A stretch of 64,000 bases of DNA from positions 372,001-436,000 of the forward strand of contig RJVL01000002.1 of assembly GCA_003755025.1 (NCBI GenBank), read 5' to 3'. This stretch comes from Diaphorobacter nitroreducens (GTDB lineage: Bacteria > Pseudomonadota > Gammaproteobacteria > Burkholderiales > Burkholderiaceae_C). Shown here in pieces: positions 25,849-35,978 of the stretch. The notes below the pieces were generated by a model. That model made no database searches and was not told the DNA's origin. It saw only the letters and a list, made by a program, of their open reading frames with translations. Made by a program: the position numbers and the translations under genes. Position 1 is the stretch's first letter. Each line of letters starts with the position of its first letter.

Positions 25849-28800
25849 GTGACCCGCACCGACGAACCCACCCCTCCGGCCGATGACCCCTACCTCGCCA
25901 GCGCTTTGCGCGAGCAGCGCATCAGCATCCGCGGCGCGCGCACGCACAACCTCAAGAACATCGACCTGGACATCCCGCGCAACCAGCTCGTGGTGATCAC
26001 CGGGCTGTCGGGCTCGGGCAAGTCCAGCCTGGCGTTCGATACGCTGTATGCCGAAGGGCAGCGCCGCTATGTGGAGAGCCTGTCGGCCTATGCGCGGCAG
26101 TTCCTGGGGCGGCTGGACAAGCCCGATGTGGACCTGATCGAGGGTCTGTCGCCGGCCATTTCCATCGAGCAGAAGGCCACCAGCCACAACCCGCGCTCCA
26201 CCGTGGGCACGGTGACCGAGATCCACGACTACCTGCGCCTGCTGTTCGCGCGCGCGGGCACTCCGTACTGCCCGGACCACGGCCTGCCGCTGTCGTCGCA
26301 GACCGTGAGCCAGATGGTGGATGCGGTGCTGGCCTTGCCCGAGGACACCAAGCTCATGTTGCTGGCGCCCGTGGCACGCCAGAAGAAGGGTGAGTTCACC
26401 GAGCTGTTCTTGCAGATGCAGGCGCTGGGCTACGTGCGCTTTCGCGTGGACGGGCAGATCTACGAGCACGAAAGTCTGCCGCAGCTCAAGAAGACCGAGA
26501 AGCACGACATCGACGTGGTGATCGACCGCTTGAAGGTGCGCCCCGACGCCCAGCAGCGCCTGGCCGAGAGCATCGAGGCCGCCCTGCGGGTGGGCGGGCA
26601 CGAGGGCAACGGCCGGGTACTGGCGCTGGAGATGGACTCGGGCCAGGAGCACCTGTTTTCCAGCAAGTTCGCCTGCCCGATGTGCAGCTACTCCCTGCCC
26701 GAGCTGGAGCCGCGCCTGTTCTCGTTCAACTCGCCCACGGGCGCTTGCCCCGCGTGCGACGGCCTGGGCCAGCAGGAGGTGTTCGACCCCGCGCGCGTGG
26801 TGGCTTTCCCGGCCATCAGCCTCGCCAGCGGCGCCATCAAGGGCTGGGACCGGCGCAACGGCTACTACTTCGCCATGCTGGAGAGCCTGGCGCGGCATTA
26901 CGGCTTTGATGTGGAGACGCCCTTCGAGGAGTTGCCCGAACGCGTGCGCGAGGTCATCCTGCACGGCTCGGGTGAGGAAGAGATCGCCTTCAGCTACCTG
27001 CTGGACAGCGGCCCGAACAAGGGCAAGCCCATCGTCAAGAAGCACCCCTTCGAGGGCATCCTGCCCAACATGGCGCGGCGCTACCGCGACACGGACTCGG
27101 CCGTGGTGCGCGAAGACCTCGCGCGCTACCGCAGCGCGCAGCCCTGCCCCGAATGCCACGGCGCACGCCTGCGCCGCGAAGCGCGCCATGTGAAGGTGGG
27201 CGAGGGCGACGCCGCGCTCGGCATCTACGACGTGAGCCACCGCACGCTGGCGGACGCGCTGCAGTGGTTCGCGTCTCTGCAGCTGGCCGGCGCCAAGGCC
27301 GAGATCGCCGGCAAGATCGTGCGCGAGATCGCCGCGCGCCTCACCTTCCTGAACGACGTGGGCCTGTCCTACCTGAGCCTGGACCGCAGCGCCGAGACGC
27401 TCTCGGGCGGCGAGGCGCAGCGCATTCGCCTGGCCTCGCAGATCGGCAGCGGCCTGACCGGCGTGATGTACGTGCTGGACGAGCCCAGCATCGGCTTGCA
27501 CCAGCGCGACAACGACCGGCTGATCGCCACCCTCACGCGGCTGCGCGACCTGGGCAACAGCGTGATCGTGGTGGAGCATGACGAGGACATGATCCGCGCC
27601 GCCGACCACTGCGTGGACATGGGGCCCGGCGCGGGCGTGCATGGCGGTCGCGTGATGGCGCAGGGCACCTACGCCGAGCTGTGCGCCAACCCGCAATCGC
27701 TCACCGGGCAGTACCTGAGCGGCGCCAAGACCCTGCCGGTGCCTGCGCGGCGCACGCCCTGGCTGCCCGTGTTGCAACAGAGCGCCGCAGCGCCCGAACC
27801 CGACAAGAAGCCCAAGTCGCGCTTTCCCGAGACGGCTGCCAGCCTGCGCAAGAAGGAGCGCCTGGCCGAGCACCGCGCCACGCAGGGGCAATTGCAGGCG
27901 CTGCGCGTGGTGGGCGCCACGGGGCACAACCTGAAGGGCGTGAGCGTGCAGTTCCCGGTGGGGCTGTTCACCTGCGTGACGGGCGTGTCCGGCTCGGGTA
28001 AGAGCACGCTGGTCAACGACACGCTGCACAAGGCCGTGGCGCGCCAGCTCTACCGCGCGCACGACGAGCCCGAAGCGCATGAAACCATCGAGGGGCTGGA
28101 GTATTTCGACAAGGTCATCAACGTCGACCAAAGCCCCATCGGCCGCACGCCGCGCAGCAACCCGGCCACCTACACGGGCCTGTTCACGCCGATCCGCGAA
28201 CTGATGGCCGAGACCACCACCGCCAAGGAGCGCGGCTACGGCCCTGGGCGCTTCTCCTTCAACGTGGCGCAGGGCTCGGGGGGCGGGCGCTGCGAGGCCT
28301 GCCAGGGCGACGGCGTGGTGAAGGTGGAAATGCACTTCCTGCCCGACGTGTACGTGCCCTGCGACGTGTGCCACGGCCAGCGCTACAACCGCGAGACGCT
28401 GGAGGTGCAGTGGAAGGGCAAGAACATCGCCCAGATCCTGGACCTGACGGTGGAGGACGCCCACGCCTTCTTCAAGGACGTGCCCACGATCGCGCGCAAG
28501 CTGCAGACGCTGCTGGACGTGGGCTTGTCTTATATCCGCCTGGGCCAGAGCGCCACCACGCTCTCGGGCGGCGAGGCGCAGCGCGTGAAGCTGGCGCAGG
28601 AACTCTCCAAGCGCGACACCGGCCGCACGCTCTACATCCTGGACGAGCCCACCACCGGCCTGCATTTCGCCGACATCGACCTGCTGCTCAAGGTATTGCT
28701 GCAGCTGCGCGACGCGGGCAACACCATCATCGTCATCGAGCACAACCTGGACGTCATCAAGACCGCCGACTGGGTCATCGACATGGGCCCGGAGGGCGGG

Positions 28801-28914
28801 GCCGGCGGCGGCACCGTGGTGGCCGAGGGCACGCCCGAGCAGGTGGCCCACAATGCGGCCAGCCACACGGGCCGCTACCTGGCGCCATACCTGTCTGCCG
28901 CCCAAAATCAGTAG
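25849..28914 (+). CDS. uvrA: excinuclease ABC subunit A
   Basis: UvrA is the damage-sensing ATPase of nucleotide excision repair and loads UvrB. The 1021-residue protein begins at a GTG. It has Walker A in [12 protein letters not shown] and [13 protein letters not shown], two ABC signatures ([17 protein letters not shown] and [17 protein letters not shown]), and Walker B segments ending in [12 protein letters not shown] and [12 protein letters not shown]. Zinc modules are visible at CPMC...CPAC and CEAC...CDVC. About 80 residues longer than E. coli UvrA, mainly in the linker between the halves ([20 protein letters not shown]). It diverges from the surface-protein gene, which seems to have been inserted between it and the MFS gene. 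Confidence 0.97.
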   Translation: MTRTDEPTPPADDPYLASALREQRISIRGARTHNLKNIDLDIPRNQLVVITGLSGSGKSSLAFDTLYAEGQRRYVESLSAYARQFLGRLDKPDVDLIEGLSPAISIEQKATSHNPRSTVGTVTEIHDYLRLLFARAGTPYCPDHGLPLSSQTVSQMVDAVLALPEDTKLMLLAPVARQKKGEFTELFLQMQALGYVRFRVDGQIYEHESLPQLKKTEKHDIDVVIDRLKVRPDAQQRLAESIEAALRVGGHEGNGRVLALEMDSGQEHLFSSKFACPMCSYSLPELEPRLFSFNSPTGACPACDGLGQQEVFDPARVVAFPAISLASGAIKGWDRRNGYYFAMLESLARHYGFDVETPFEELPERVREVILHGSGEEEIAFSYLLDSGPNKGKPIVKKHPFEGILPNMARRYRDTDSAVVREDLARYRSAQPCPECHGARLRREARHVKVGEGDAALGIYDVSHRTLADALQWFASLQLAGAKAEIAGKIVREIAARLTFLNDVGLSYLSLDRSAETLSGGEAQRIRLASQIGSGLTGVMYVLDEPSIGLHQRDNDRLIATLTRLRDLGNSVIVVEHDEDMIRAADHCVDMGPGAGVHGGRVMAQGTYAELCANPQSLTGQYLSGAKTLPVPARRTPWLPVLQQSAAAPEPDKKPKSRFPETAASLRKKERLAEHRATQGQLQALRVVGATGHNLKGVSVQFPVGLFTCVTGVSGSGKSTLVNDTLHKAVARQLYRAHDEPEAHETIEGLEYFDKVINVDQSPIGRTPRSNPATYTGLFTPIRELMAETTTAKERGYGPGRFSFNVAQGSGGGRCEACQGDGVVKVEMHFLPDVYVPCDVCHGQRYNRETLEVQWKGKNIAQILDLTVEDAHAFFKDVPTIARKLQTLLDVGLSYIRLGQSATTLSGGEAQRVKLAQELSKRDTGRTLYILDEPTTGLHFADIDLLLKVLLQLRDAGNTIIVIEHNLDVIKTADWVIDMGPEGGAGGGTVVAEGTPEQVAHNAASHTGRYLAPYLSAAQNQ

Positions 28915-29148
28915 TAACCCTGAGGTTTTGCGCCGCCGGCAGTTACAGTTGCGCGCCGCGGCGGAGTGTTTCACTACGCCAGCGCGGCTTTATGGCGAAT
29001 GATTGGGCGCGGGCTCTGGAATCATCGCGCCACTTCGCTGGCCGGCGCTTACCGGCACGGCAGCCCCCGGCCTCCGCGCCGGCTTCTCCTCCACCTTTTT
29101 TGGCAGGACTTCGCGGCGCGCAGCGCGCCCCGCGGGCCTGGACGTTTC

Positions 29149-30642
29149 ATGAACCTGCTAGACCCGACCGTCATCACCTTCGGCATCTACCTGCTGGCCA
29201 TGCTGTTCATCGGCTGGCTGGGCTACCGCGCGACGACCGACCTCTCCGACTACATCCTGGGCGGGCGCAGCCTGGGCAGCTTCGTCACCGCGCTGTCGGC
29301 CGGCGCGTCCGACATGAGCGGCTGGCTGCTCATGGGCCTGCCCGGCGCGGTGTACCTGAGCGGGCTGAGCGAGGCGTGGATCGCCATCGGCCTGACCATC
29401 GGCGCCTACCTCAACTGGCGCCTCGTGGCCGCGCGGCTGCGCCTGTACACCGAGCGCACCAACAATGCCCTCACGCTGCCCGACTACCTGGCCTCGCGCT
29501 TCGAGGACGGCGCCAACGTGCTGCGCCTGGTGACCACGGCGGTGATCCTGGTGTTCTTCACCATCTACTGCGCCTCGGGCGTGGTGGCGGGTGCGCGCCT
29601 GTTCGAGAGCATGTTCGGCCTGCCATACCAGACAGCCCTGTGGGTCGGGGCGCTGTGCACCATCGCCTACGTGTTCATCGGCGGCTTCCTGGCGGTGAGC
29701 TGGACGGACACCATCCAGGCCTCGCTGATGATCACCGCGCTGATCCTGGCGCCCGTGGTGGCCTACTTCGCCGTCACCGGCGAACTGCAGGCCGGCCAGA
29801 GCCTCACCGAGATGATCGGTGCGCAGAAGCTCGACCTGATGCACAACGCCAGCGTGATCGGCGTGGTCTCGCTCATGGCCTGGGGCCTGGGCTACTTCGG
29901 CCAGCCGCACATTCTGGTGCGTTTCATGGCGGCGGATTCGGTGGCCTCCATCCCGCGCGCGCGCCGCATCGGCATGACCTGGATGGTGCTGTGCCTGGGC
30001 GGCGCGGTGGCTGTGGGCCTGGTCGGCATCCCGTACTTCGCGGTGCACACGCAGCAGGCCGCCGGCGTGCAGGCCAATGCCGAAACGGTGTTCATCGAGA
30101 TCGCGCGCCAGCTCTTCAACCCCTGGATCGCCGGCCTGCTGCTGGCGGCCATTCTGGCGGCGGTGATGAGCACGCTGTCGTGCCAGCTGCTGGTGTGCTC
30201 CAGCGCGCTGACCGAGGACATCTACCGCGTGTTCCTGCGCAAGAACGCCACGCAGCGCGAGCTGGTGTGGGTGGGCCGGGCGATGGTGTTCGCCATCGCC
30301 GTGGTGGCGATCATCATCGCGGGCAACCCCAACAGCCGCGTGCTGTCGATGGTGAGCTACGCCTGGGCGGGCTTCGGCGCGGCGTTCGGGCCGGTCATCC
30401 TGCTGTCGCTGTTCTGGCGCGGCATGACGCGCAACGGCGCGCTGGCCGGCATCGTGGTTGGTGCCGTGACGGTGGTGGTGTGGAAGCAGGGCGGCTGGCT
30501 GGGGCTGTACGAGATCGTGCCCGGCTTCGTTCTGGGCGCGCTGGCCGTGGTGCTGGTGAGCAAGCTGGGCAAGCAACCCTCGCCCGCCATGCTGCAGCGC
30601 CACGACGCGGTGGACGCCGAGATGGCGCGTCTGCAGGCTTGA
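29149..30642 (+). CDS. putP: sodium/proline symporter
   Basis: The 497-residue solute:sodium symporter has about 13 membrane helices. Family signatures are DYILGGRSLGSFVTALSAGA with SDMSGWLLMGLPGA (Na+/proline site), WGLGYFGQPHILVRFMAADS and MSTLSCQLLVCSSALTEDIY. These match PutP rather than pantothenate or acetate symporters. It imports proline coupled to Na+. No putA gene is adjacent. The 234-base gap after uvrA holds no recognisable regulatory element, and the ribosome site is weak. Confidence 0.92.
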   Translation: MNLLDPTVITFGIYLLAMLFIGWLGYRATTDLSDYILGGRSLGSFVTALSAGASDMSGWLLMGLPGAVYLSGLSEAWIAIGLTIGAYLNWRLVAARLRLYTERTNNALTLPDYLASRFEDGANVLRLVTTAVILVFFTIYCASGVVAGARLFESMFGLPYQTALWVGALCTIAYVFIGGFLAVSWTDTIQASLMITALILAPVVAYFAVTGELQAGQSLTEMIGAQKLDLMHNASVIGVVSLMAWGLGYFGQPHILVRFMAADSVASIPRARRIGMTWMVLCLGGAVAVGLVGIPYFAVHTQQAAGVQANAETVFIEIARQLFNPWIAGLLLAAILAAVMSTLSCQLLVCSSALTEDIYRVFLRKNATQRELVWVGRAMVFAIAVVAIIIAGNPNSRVLSMVSYAWAGFGAAFGPVILLSLFWRGMTRNGALAGIVVGAVTVVVWKQGGWLGLYEIVPGFVLGALAVVLVSKLGKQPSPAMLQRHDAVDAEMARLQA

Positions 30643-30660
30643 GGCGATTGCGGGTTTGAG

Positions 30661-30713
30661 GCAAAAATGGCCTCAAACCCTTTATGGATAAGCGCTAACA
30701 GCTATTAATTGGA
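30661..30713. repeat. dispersed palindromic repeat, copy 5
   Basis: GGATAAGCGCTAACAGCTATTAATT gives the right arm and tail of the family; the left arm is degenerate (CCTCAAACCCTTTAT). It lies between the convergent putP and chemoreceptor genes. Confidence 0.7.
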
Positions 30714-32666
30714 TAGCGCAACGGCGTGCGGTCGTTCGCCCAGCTTGAACACCGCCACGCCCTCCACCAGCTCCTGCGCCTGGCTGCGCAGGCTGGCGGC
30801 GGCGGCGGCCATCTCTTCGACCAGCGCGGCGTTCTGCTGCGTGGTCTGGTCCATCTGGCTCACGGCCTCGCCCACCTGGGCCACACCCAGCGACTGTTCG
30901 CGGCTGGCGTTGCTGATCTCGCCCATGATGTCGTTGACGCGGCGCACGGCGGTCACCACGTCTTCCATGGTCTTGCCGGCGCGCTCCACCAGCGCATTGC
31001 CGCGTTCCACGTCATGCACGCTGGCGGAGATCAGCTCCTTGATCTCGCGCGCAGCGCCCGCGCTGCGCTGCGCCAGGCTGCGCACCTCGCTGGCCACCAC
31101 GGCAAAGCCGCGGCCCTGCTCGCCGGCACGCGCGGCCTCCACGGCGGCGTTCAGCGCCAGGATGTTGGTCTGGAACGCGATGGAATCGATCACCCCGATG
31201 ATGTCCGCGATCTTGCCGGACGAGCTGTGGATGCCGTGCATGGTCTGCACCACCTGCGCCACCACCTCGCCACCCTGCGCGGCCACGCCGCTGGCGCTGG
31301 TGGCCAGCTCGCTGGCACGCGCGGCGCTGTCGGCGTTCTGACGCACGGTCGCGGTCATCTGCTCCATCGATGCGGCGGTCTCTTCCAGGGCGCTGGCCTG
31401 GCTTTCGGTGCGGGCTGCCAGGTCGGTGTTGCCCTGCGCAATCTGCGCGCTGGCCGTGGCCACGCCCTCCGCGCCCTGGCGCACACGGCCCACCACCTCG
31501 GTGAGCTGGCGGCGCATCTGCAACAGCGCGGCGATCAGGCGGCCCATTTCGTTGCTGCCGTGGGCGATGTCGCTGCCCGACAGGTCACCGCGCGCCACGG
31601 CGCGGGCCAGCTCCACGGCCTGCGCCACCGGCTGCGTGATGGAGCGCACGAAGACCAGCATCAGCACCGTGGCGCCCGCCAGCGTGCCCAGCAGTGCCAG
31701 CGCCTGCCATGCCAGCGTGGCGCGCAGGTGGTCGATGCGCGCCTGCAGGGCCTCGTCCACGCCCTGCATGGCCTGGGCGTTCAGTGCATACAGCGCGTCG
31801 ATGGTGCGGGTGTAGGTGTCGAAATACTCCTGCGCGGGCAGCGTCAGTGTGTCGGCCTGCAGCAGGGCCTTGTCGGCCAGGGCCAGCGTGGCCGTGATTT
31901 GCGCGTCCAGCGTGCGCGCGGGCGCGCCCAGCGTGGCCGCAAAGGCAGGGCTCGCCTCGGTGGCGCGCGCCAAGTTGCGCAGCGTGTCGCCCTGCAGCTC
32001 CACCACGCGCTGGCGCAGCGACTGCAGCAGCCCCTTGGCCTCCAGCGGCAGCTCGCCGCCGCGGCCCAGGAAGCCCGCGCCCTGGGCGCGCATCACGCCC
32101 AGCTTCTCACCCAGCTGCGGCGCATGCACCAGCGAGGCCTGGATCAGCGCGTTGGTGGCGAAGTCGGGGTCCAGCTGCAGCTCGTAGCTGTGCAGCAGCT
32201 GCTCGCCGGTCTGCAGCAGCGACGTGATCAGCGCCGTGTGCTGCGCCGTGCTTTGCGCGGCGGGCAGCGAGCGTGCGGCCACGGCCGGCTCCAGCTGCTG
32301 CCAGGCCTGCTGGGCGCGCTGCCAGGCGTCGCGCTGGGCCGCGGGCACCTGCGCCGCGTCCAGGCGGGCGGTGGCCTCGGCGAAGGCTTTGTTCACCGCA
32401 TCGCGCGCGGCCGGGCGCCGGGCGGCCAGGGTTTCGTCACCGCCCAGCATGCCGTTGGAGAGGCCGCGGTGCACCTGCAGCCCCTGCACCACCTTGTGCA
32501 GCGCCAGCAGCGGCGGGGCGCCACGGGCCTCGTGGCGGGCGCGCGCCAGGTCGTCGAGCGCGCCGCTCACGAACAGCCAGGTGGGCACGGCGCTCATGAG
32601 GATGCCGGCGAGGCCCAGGATGAGGAATTTGTAAAGCAGCGGCAGGCGCTGAGAAAGCGAGGTCAT
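30705..32666 (-). CDS. methyl-accepting chemotaxis protein
   Basis: The 653-residue chemoreceptor has an N-terminal helix (about 12-35), a long periplasmic helical ligand domain and a second helix near 320-340. A HAMP domain follows, then the signalling hairpin with DSIAFQTNILALNAAVEAAR and GRGFAVVASEVRSLAQRSAG. The periplasmic part contains LQVHRGLSNGMLGGDETLAA, resembling nitrate/nitrite-sensing NIT-type domains (xRGLS), so an anionic ligand is possible but unproven. There is no C-terminal NWETF pentapeptide. I chose ATG 32666 (MTSLSQRLPLL), which has AAGGAAAGG upstream. Confidence 0.92.
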   Translation of the reverse strand: MTSLSQRLPLLYKFLILGLAGILMSAVPTWLFVSGALDDLARARHEARGAPPLLALHKVVQGLQVHRGLSNGMLGGDETLAARRPAARDAVNKAFAEATARLDAAQVPAAQRDAWQRAQQAWQQLEPAVAARSLPAAQSTAQHTALITSLLQTGEQLLHSYELQLDPDFATNALIQASLVHAPQLGEKLGVMRAQGAGFLGRGGELPLEAKGLLQSLRQRVVELQGDTLRNLARATEASPAFAATLGAPARTLDAQITATLALADKALLQADTLTLPAQEYFDTYTRTIDALYALNAQAMQGVDEALQARIDHLRATLAWQALALLGTLAGATVLMLVFVRSITQPVAQAVELARAVARGDLSGSDIAHGSNEMGRLIAALLQMRRQLTEVVGRVRQGAEGVATASAQIAQGNTDLAARTESQASALEETAASMEQMTATVRQNADSAARASELATSASGVAAQGGEVVAQVVQTMHGIHSSSGKIADIIGVIDSIAFQTNILALNAAVEAARAGEQGRGFAVVASEVRSLAQRSAGAAREIKELISASVHDVERGNALVERAGKTMEDVVTAVRRVNDIMGEISNASREQSLGVAQVGEAVSQMDQTTQQNAALVEEMAAAAASLRSQAQELVEGVAVFKLGERPHAVALSN

Positions 32667-32745
32667 AGCGGGAACCTTTCCTTGTCCGCGAGACCGCCTA
32701 GTGGGCGGGCGAGACAAAGAGATGTCAAGGACGTGTAACGTAATG

Positions 32746-32774
32746 TTATTCGGCAAAAACCGGCCTGTCCTTGA
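32746..32774 (-). promoter_or_regulatory. sigma-28-like promoter before chemoreceptor gene
   Basis: On the minus strand TCAAG (32774-32770) is followed after 15 bases by GCCGAATAA (32754-32746), close to the flagellar sigma-28 pattern TAAA-N15-GCCGATAA. It lies about 80 bases before the start codon of a chemoreceptor gene, the expected kind of target. The extra A in the -10 element and the imperfect -35 keep confidence modest. Confidence 0.4.
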
Positions 32775-32841
32775 ACGAGTTCAGCTTTTTGGGCGCGCAG
32801 GGGCTTCATTCCGTCCCAGAGGTTTTGCGACGGGTTTAAGG

Positions 32842-32890
32842 GTGTTTTTGGCCCCTAGCCCAATAAATACGGGCGCTAGTAGCTATCAGT
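32842..32890. repeat. dispersed palindromic repeat, copy 6
   Basis: GTTTTTGGCCCCTAGCCC and GGGCGCTAGTAGCTATC match the family arms in degenerate form, with a CTAGCCC/GGGCGCTAG stem. Confidence 0.65.
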
Positions 32891-32979
32891 ATGGAAGCAA
32901 AACCTGCGCATGCCCCAGACGCTGCCACGCGGCCGGCCCGCCCTGCGCGGGGCGAGGCACCGACCGCAGGCCGTGCCGC

Positions 32980-33954
32980 CTACAGCGGCCGCCGCGTGGC
33001 GAAGCGCACCACCGTCACGCCGGCGCGCGCCTGGCGGGTGCTGGGCATGACCAGCACGCAGTCGTCGTAAGGCGTGGTGACGGGCTCGCCATCGTTGTCG
33101 CCGATCACGGTACCGGCCTGGGGGATCACCTCCAGGCCCGTGAAGGGCTCGGTGAAACGAAAGCGCTCGCTCCTGGCGACCACCGGGCCGGTGACCTCCA
33201 GCGCCCACTGGCGCGGCGCGTCGGGCAGGCGCCAGCCGGGCAGCACACGTGCCAGGCTGGCGGAATCCACCACGCCGGCCGCTTGCAGGAAGCGCACGCA
33301 CTGGTCCTGCGCCACGGCGCGGCTGGCCGGGTCGCCATGGAAGCCGCATTCGACGAGCAGCGAGCGCGTGTCGCCGCCCTCGGCATCGGGCTGGCCGAAG
33401 CGGCCATAGTCGCGCATGCGCGTGCCGTCCTTGTGGCCCGCGTCCACCACGATGTGCTCAGGCGCGGCCAGGGTGCGCGCGAGGTGCAGGTTGCGCGGCT
33501 GCATGCCGGTGAGCAGCAGCGGCGCGCAGGGCTCGTGCATGGAGTGCAGGTCCAGCAGCCAGTCGGCCTCGGCCACGAAGGGGCGCAGCGCGGCCGCGCG
33601 CCGGCGCTCCAGCGTGTCGCCGGCGTCCATGCGCGCATCCACCCACTGGCGGTTGAGGTCTTCGTCCACGAAGCGGGCGGCGTCGTGGTGGTGGGGGTCG
33701 AACCGGTCGAACGCGGCCAGATTGCACAGCGCCAGCGTGAGCGTGCCGCGCGCGGGGCGCAGGCCGGCTTCCAGCAGGCCCTTGAGCGCCCAGGCGCCGC
33801 ACAGCTCGTTGCCGTGCACGAGGGCGCTGATCATCACGTGGCGGCCCGGCGTGCCGGAGTCGAAGCGCCACACGCCCTCGGTGCCGGTGTTGCCGGCGCG
33901 CCAGGCGCCGAGGTCGGGCGCGGTCAAAGTGAAAGGCAGGGGAGCGCTCATCAT
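32980..33954 (-). CDS. AstE/AspA-type M14 zinc deacylase
   Basis: The 324-residue protein belongs to the succinylglutamate desuccinylase/aspartoacylase group. Zinc-site motifs are visible as ISALVHGNELCGAW (HxxE), LLDLHSMHEPCAPLLLTG and the glutamate region VECGFHGDP. A C-terminal beta domain follows. Such enzymes cleave N-acyl amino acids or related amides. The start overlaps the stop of the Bug receptor gene (ATGA; a second ATG follows at 33951), so the two are translationally coupled. The ligand of that receptor is probably the substrate or precursor. Neither astE operon partners nor acylase companions are present, so the compound stays unknown. Confidence 0.85.
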   Translation of the reverse strand: MMSAPLPFTLTAPDLGAWRAGNTGTEGVWRFDSGTPGRHVMISALVHGNELCGAWALKGLLEAGLRPARGTLTLALCNLAAFDRFDPHHHDAARFVDEDLNRQWVDARMDAGDTLERRRAAALRPFVAEADWLLDLHSMHEPCAPLLLTGMQPRNLHLARTLAAPEHIVVDAGHKDGTRMRDYGRFGQPDAEGGDTRSLLVECGFHGDPASRAVAQDQCVRFLQAAGVVDSASLARVLPGWRLPDAPRQWALEVTGPVVARSERFRFTEPFTGLEVIPQAGTVIGDNDGEPVTTPYDDCVLVMPSTRQARAGVTVVRFATRRPL

Positions 33955-34943
33955 TCTTCGATCTTGGCGAACTCGATGATCTTCTTGTACTTGGCGACCT
34001 CTGCGGCGAGGAACTTGTCCACGTCCAGGCTGGGGGATGCCACGGTGGAGCCCGCGGCTTCCATTCGCTTGCGGAAGTCCGGCGACTCCAGTGTCTCGTT
34101 GAGCGCCTTCTTGAGCCGCTCGGCCACGGGCTTGGGCAGGTGGGCGGGCGCCATGAGGGCGAACCAGGTGCCGATGTCCACGTTCTTGTACTGCGCCGAT
34201 TCGGCCAGCGCGGGAATGTCGGGCGCGACGGTCGAGCGCTTGGCCTCGGTGGTGCCCAGGGCGATCACTTTGCCGCTCTTGATGTGCGGCAGGCCGCTGG
34301 AGAGCACGAACACGCCGAATTCCAGGTTGTTGCCCACCAGGTCGTTGGTGAGCGGCGCCACGCCGCGGTAGGGGATGTGCGTCATGAACAGCTGGCCCTG
34401 TTCCTTGATCATCTCGCCGGCCAGGTGCAGCGAGGTGCCCACGCCCGAGCTGCCATAGCTGAGCTTGCCGGGGTTCTTGCGCACGCGTTCGGTGAACTCC
34501 GCCAGGTTCTTCACGCCGGTGCCGGTGCTGGCCACCAGCACCAGGGGCTGCGAGGCCACGAGGCCGATGGCGGTGAAGTCCTTGATGTCGTACTTGACCT
34601 TCTTGGTCACCAGCTTGTTGATGGCGATCTCGTTGCTGGCGCCGACCAGCAGCGTGTAGCCGTCGGGCGCGCTGCTGGCCACCTTCTGCGCGCCAATGGC
34701 GCCACCCGCGCCGCCCAGGTTCTCGATCACCACGGGCACGCCCAGGCGGTTGGACAGCTCCGCGCCCACGGCGCGGCCGGTCAGGTCGGTGCTGCCGCCG
34801 GGCGGATAGCCCACGACGATGGTGATGGGCTTGCTGGGGTAGGCGGGCGCTTGCGCGAAAGCGGCAGGGCTGGCAGCGGCGAGCAGCGCGGCGCTGGCCA
34901 GCAGCGCGCGGCGCAACGGGGCGGGGGTGCGGGAAGTGTGCAT
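33951..34943 (-). CDS. Bug-family solute receptor coupled to deacylase
   Basis: The 330-residue periplasmic receptor has a signal peptide (cleaved near PAAFAQ) and Bug signatures: ITIVVGYPPGGSTDLTGR, VVIENLGGAGGAIGAQKV and MTHIPYRGVAPLTNDL. I chose ATG 34943, with GGAA about ten bases upstream; an in-frame ATG at 34955 (MENAMH) is an alternative. It overlaps the deacylase gene by four bases and lies 121 bases from a LysR gene on the same strand. This is a regulator-receptor-enzyme set without a local permease. Confidence 0.9.
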   Translation of the reverse strand: MHTSRTPAPLRRALLASAALLAAASPAAFAQAPAYPSKPITIVVGYPPGGSTDLTGRAVGAELSNRLGVPVVIENLGGAGGAIGAQKVASSAPDGYTLLVGASNEIAINKLVTKKVKYDIKDFTAIGLVASQPLVLVASTGTGVKNLAEFTERVRKNPGKLSYGSSGVGTSLHLAGEMIKEQGQLFMTHIPYRGVAPLTNDLVGNNLEFGVFVLSSGLPHIKSGKVIALGTTEAKRSTVAPDIPALAESAQYKNVDIGTWFALMAPAHLPKPVAERLKKALNETLESPDFRKRMEAAGSTVASPSLDVDKFLAAEVAKYKKIIEFAKIEE

Positions 34944-35064
34944 GGCGTTTTCCATAGGCAGGTCGAGGTGGGTGCCATTGTGAAAAGCGCATCGTGGCGG
35001 CGTCGTGCCGAAGTGGCACCAGGCCGTGCATTGTGGGCACGCGGCCCGCGGGTTTATCCGGGGA

Positions 35065-35961
35065 TCACTGGCGCGCCAATGTGGCCCACAGCGCCTCGGC
35101 CCAGGGCGAGAGCCGGCGCTTGGGCCGGTACATGCGCACGTCGAAGCGCACCTGCATGCGCTCGTCGCCCGCGCGGGCCAACCGCCCGGACTGGCAGTCG
35201 GCATGCACCATGGACCAGGGCAGCCAGGCCACGCCCAGGCCGCGCAGCACGTACTCGTACTGCGCGTCGGCCGAGTCGCATTCCACCACGCGCGCCAGGC
35301 GCGGCGCCAGCGGGTCATGCGCCAGGCGGTCTTCCACCAGCCGGCCGAGCGCCAGCGTGTGCGAGTAGGCGAGGTAGGGCACCGCATCCGTTCCGCCAAA
35401 GTGGTGCAGCGGCGCACCGCCGGCGCGGGCGCGGGAGACGGGCACCAGGCGGTCGCTGGCGAGCGTGAGGTGGGTGAACTGCCGTGCGTCCAGGCGCACG
35501 GCGAGCGAGGTGTGGTGGTAGGCCAGGGTGAAGTCGGCCTCGCCACGCTCGATCATGGCCACGGACTCATCCAGCGCACAGGTGCGCACGCGCAGCTCGC
35601 CGCCCGCCAACACGGGCTGTATGCGGGCCAGCCAGTCGGCCACCACGGTGCGTGCCAGGGTACGGCCGGTGGCCAGGGTGACGGTGCGCGCCTGCCGCCC
35701 CGCGATGGCGCGCAACTCCTCGTGTGAATGGGCCAGGTTCTGCGCCATCTGCTGCGCGGTTTCCAGGAAGGCCTGGCCCGCGGGCGTGAGCCGCACGGGC
35801 CCGCCGCCGTCGCGCTCCGTGAGCGGCGTGCCGGCCCACGCCTCCAGCGCGCGGATGCGCCGCCCGAACGCGGGGTGCGTCACATGGCGCAGTTCCGCCG
35901 CGCGGGTGAAGCTGCGCTCATGCGCCAGGGCGATGAAGTCCTCCAGCCACTTGAGTTGCAT
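35065..35961 (-). CDS. LysR-family regulator
   Basis: The 298-residue protein has the LysR DNA-binding start (MQLKWLEDFIALAHERSFTR, then HVTHPAFGRRIRALEAWAGT) and a C-terminal effector domain. The second helix reads THPAFGRRI instead of the common SQPALSRQI, a variant seen in one LysR subgroup. It precedes the Bug/deacylase pair in the same direction and is the likely regulator of both. The pyrF gene upstream on the same strand ends 18 bases before it, so read-through from pyrF is possible. Confidence 0.9.
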   Translation of the reverse strand: MQLKWLEDFIALAHERSFTRAAELRHVTHPAFGRRIRALEAWAGTPLTERDGGGPVRLTPAGQAFLETAQQMAQNLAHSHEELRAIAGRQARTVTLATGRTLARTVVADWLARIQPVLAGGELRVRTCALDESVAMIERGEADFTLAYHHTSLAVRLDARQFTHLTLASDRLVPVSRARAGGAPLHHFGGTDAVPYLAYSHTLALGRLVEDRLAHDPLAPRLARVVECDSADAQYEYVLRGLGVAWLPWSMVHADCQSGRLARAGDERMQVRFDVRMYRPKRRLSPWAEALWATLARQ

Positions 35962-35978
35962 GGCCGGAAAACGCTGGG

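Larger units (their letters stand above)
32667..32979. other. 313-base gap between chemoreceptor and deacylase genes
   Basis: This region is the chemoreceptor leader and the 3' flank of the deacylase gene. It contains the sigma-28-like element (32746-32774) and one dispersed palindrome (32842-32890). No coding frame with a ribosome site was found. Confidence 0.5.

Noticed and set aside
25555..28974. A very long open reading frame on the minus strand opposite uvrA.
   Set aside because: It mirrors uvrA codon positions in GC-rich DNA; its translation is Val/His/Gly/Arg-rich with no recognisable domain, while the plus strand encodes complete UvrA.
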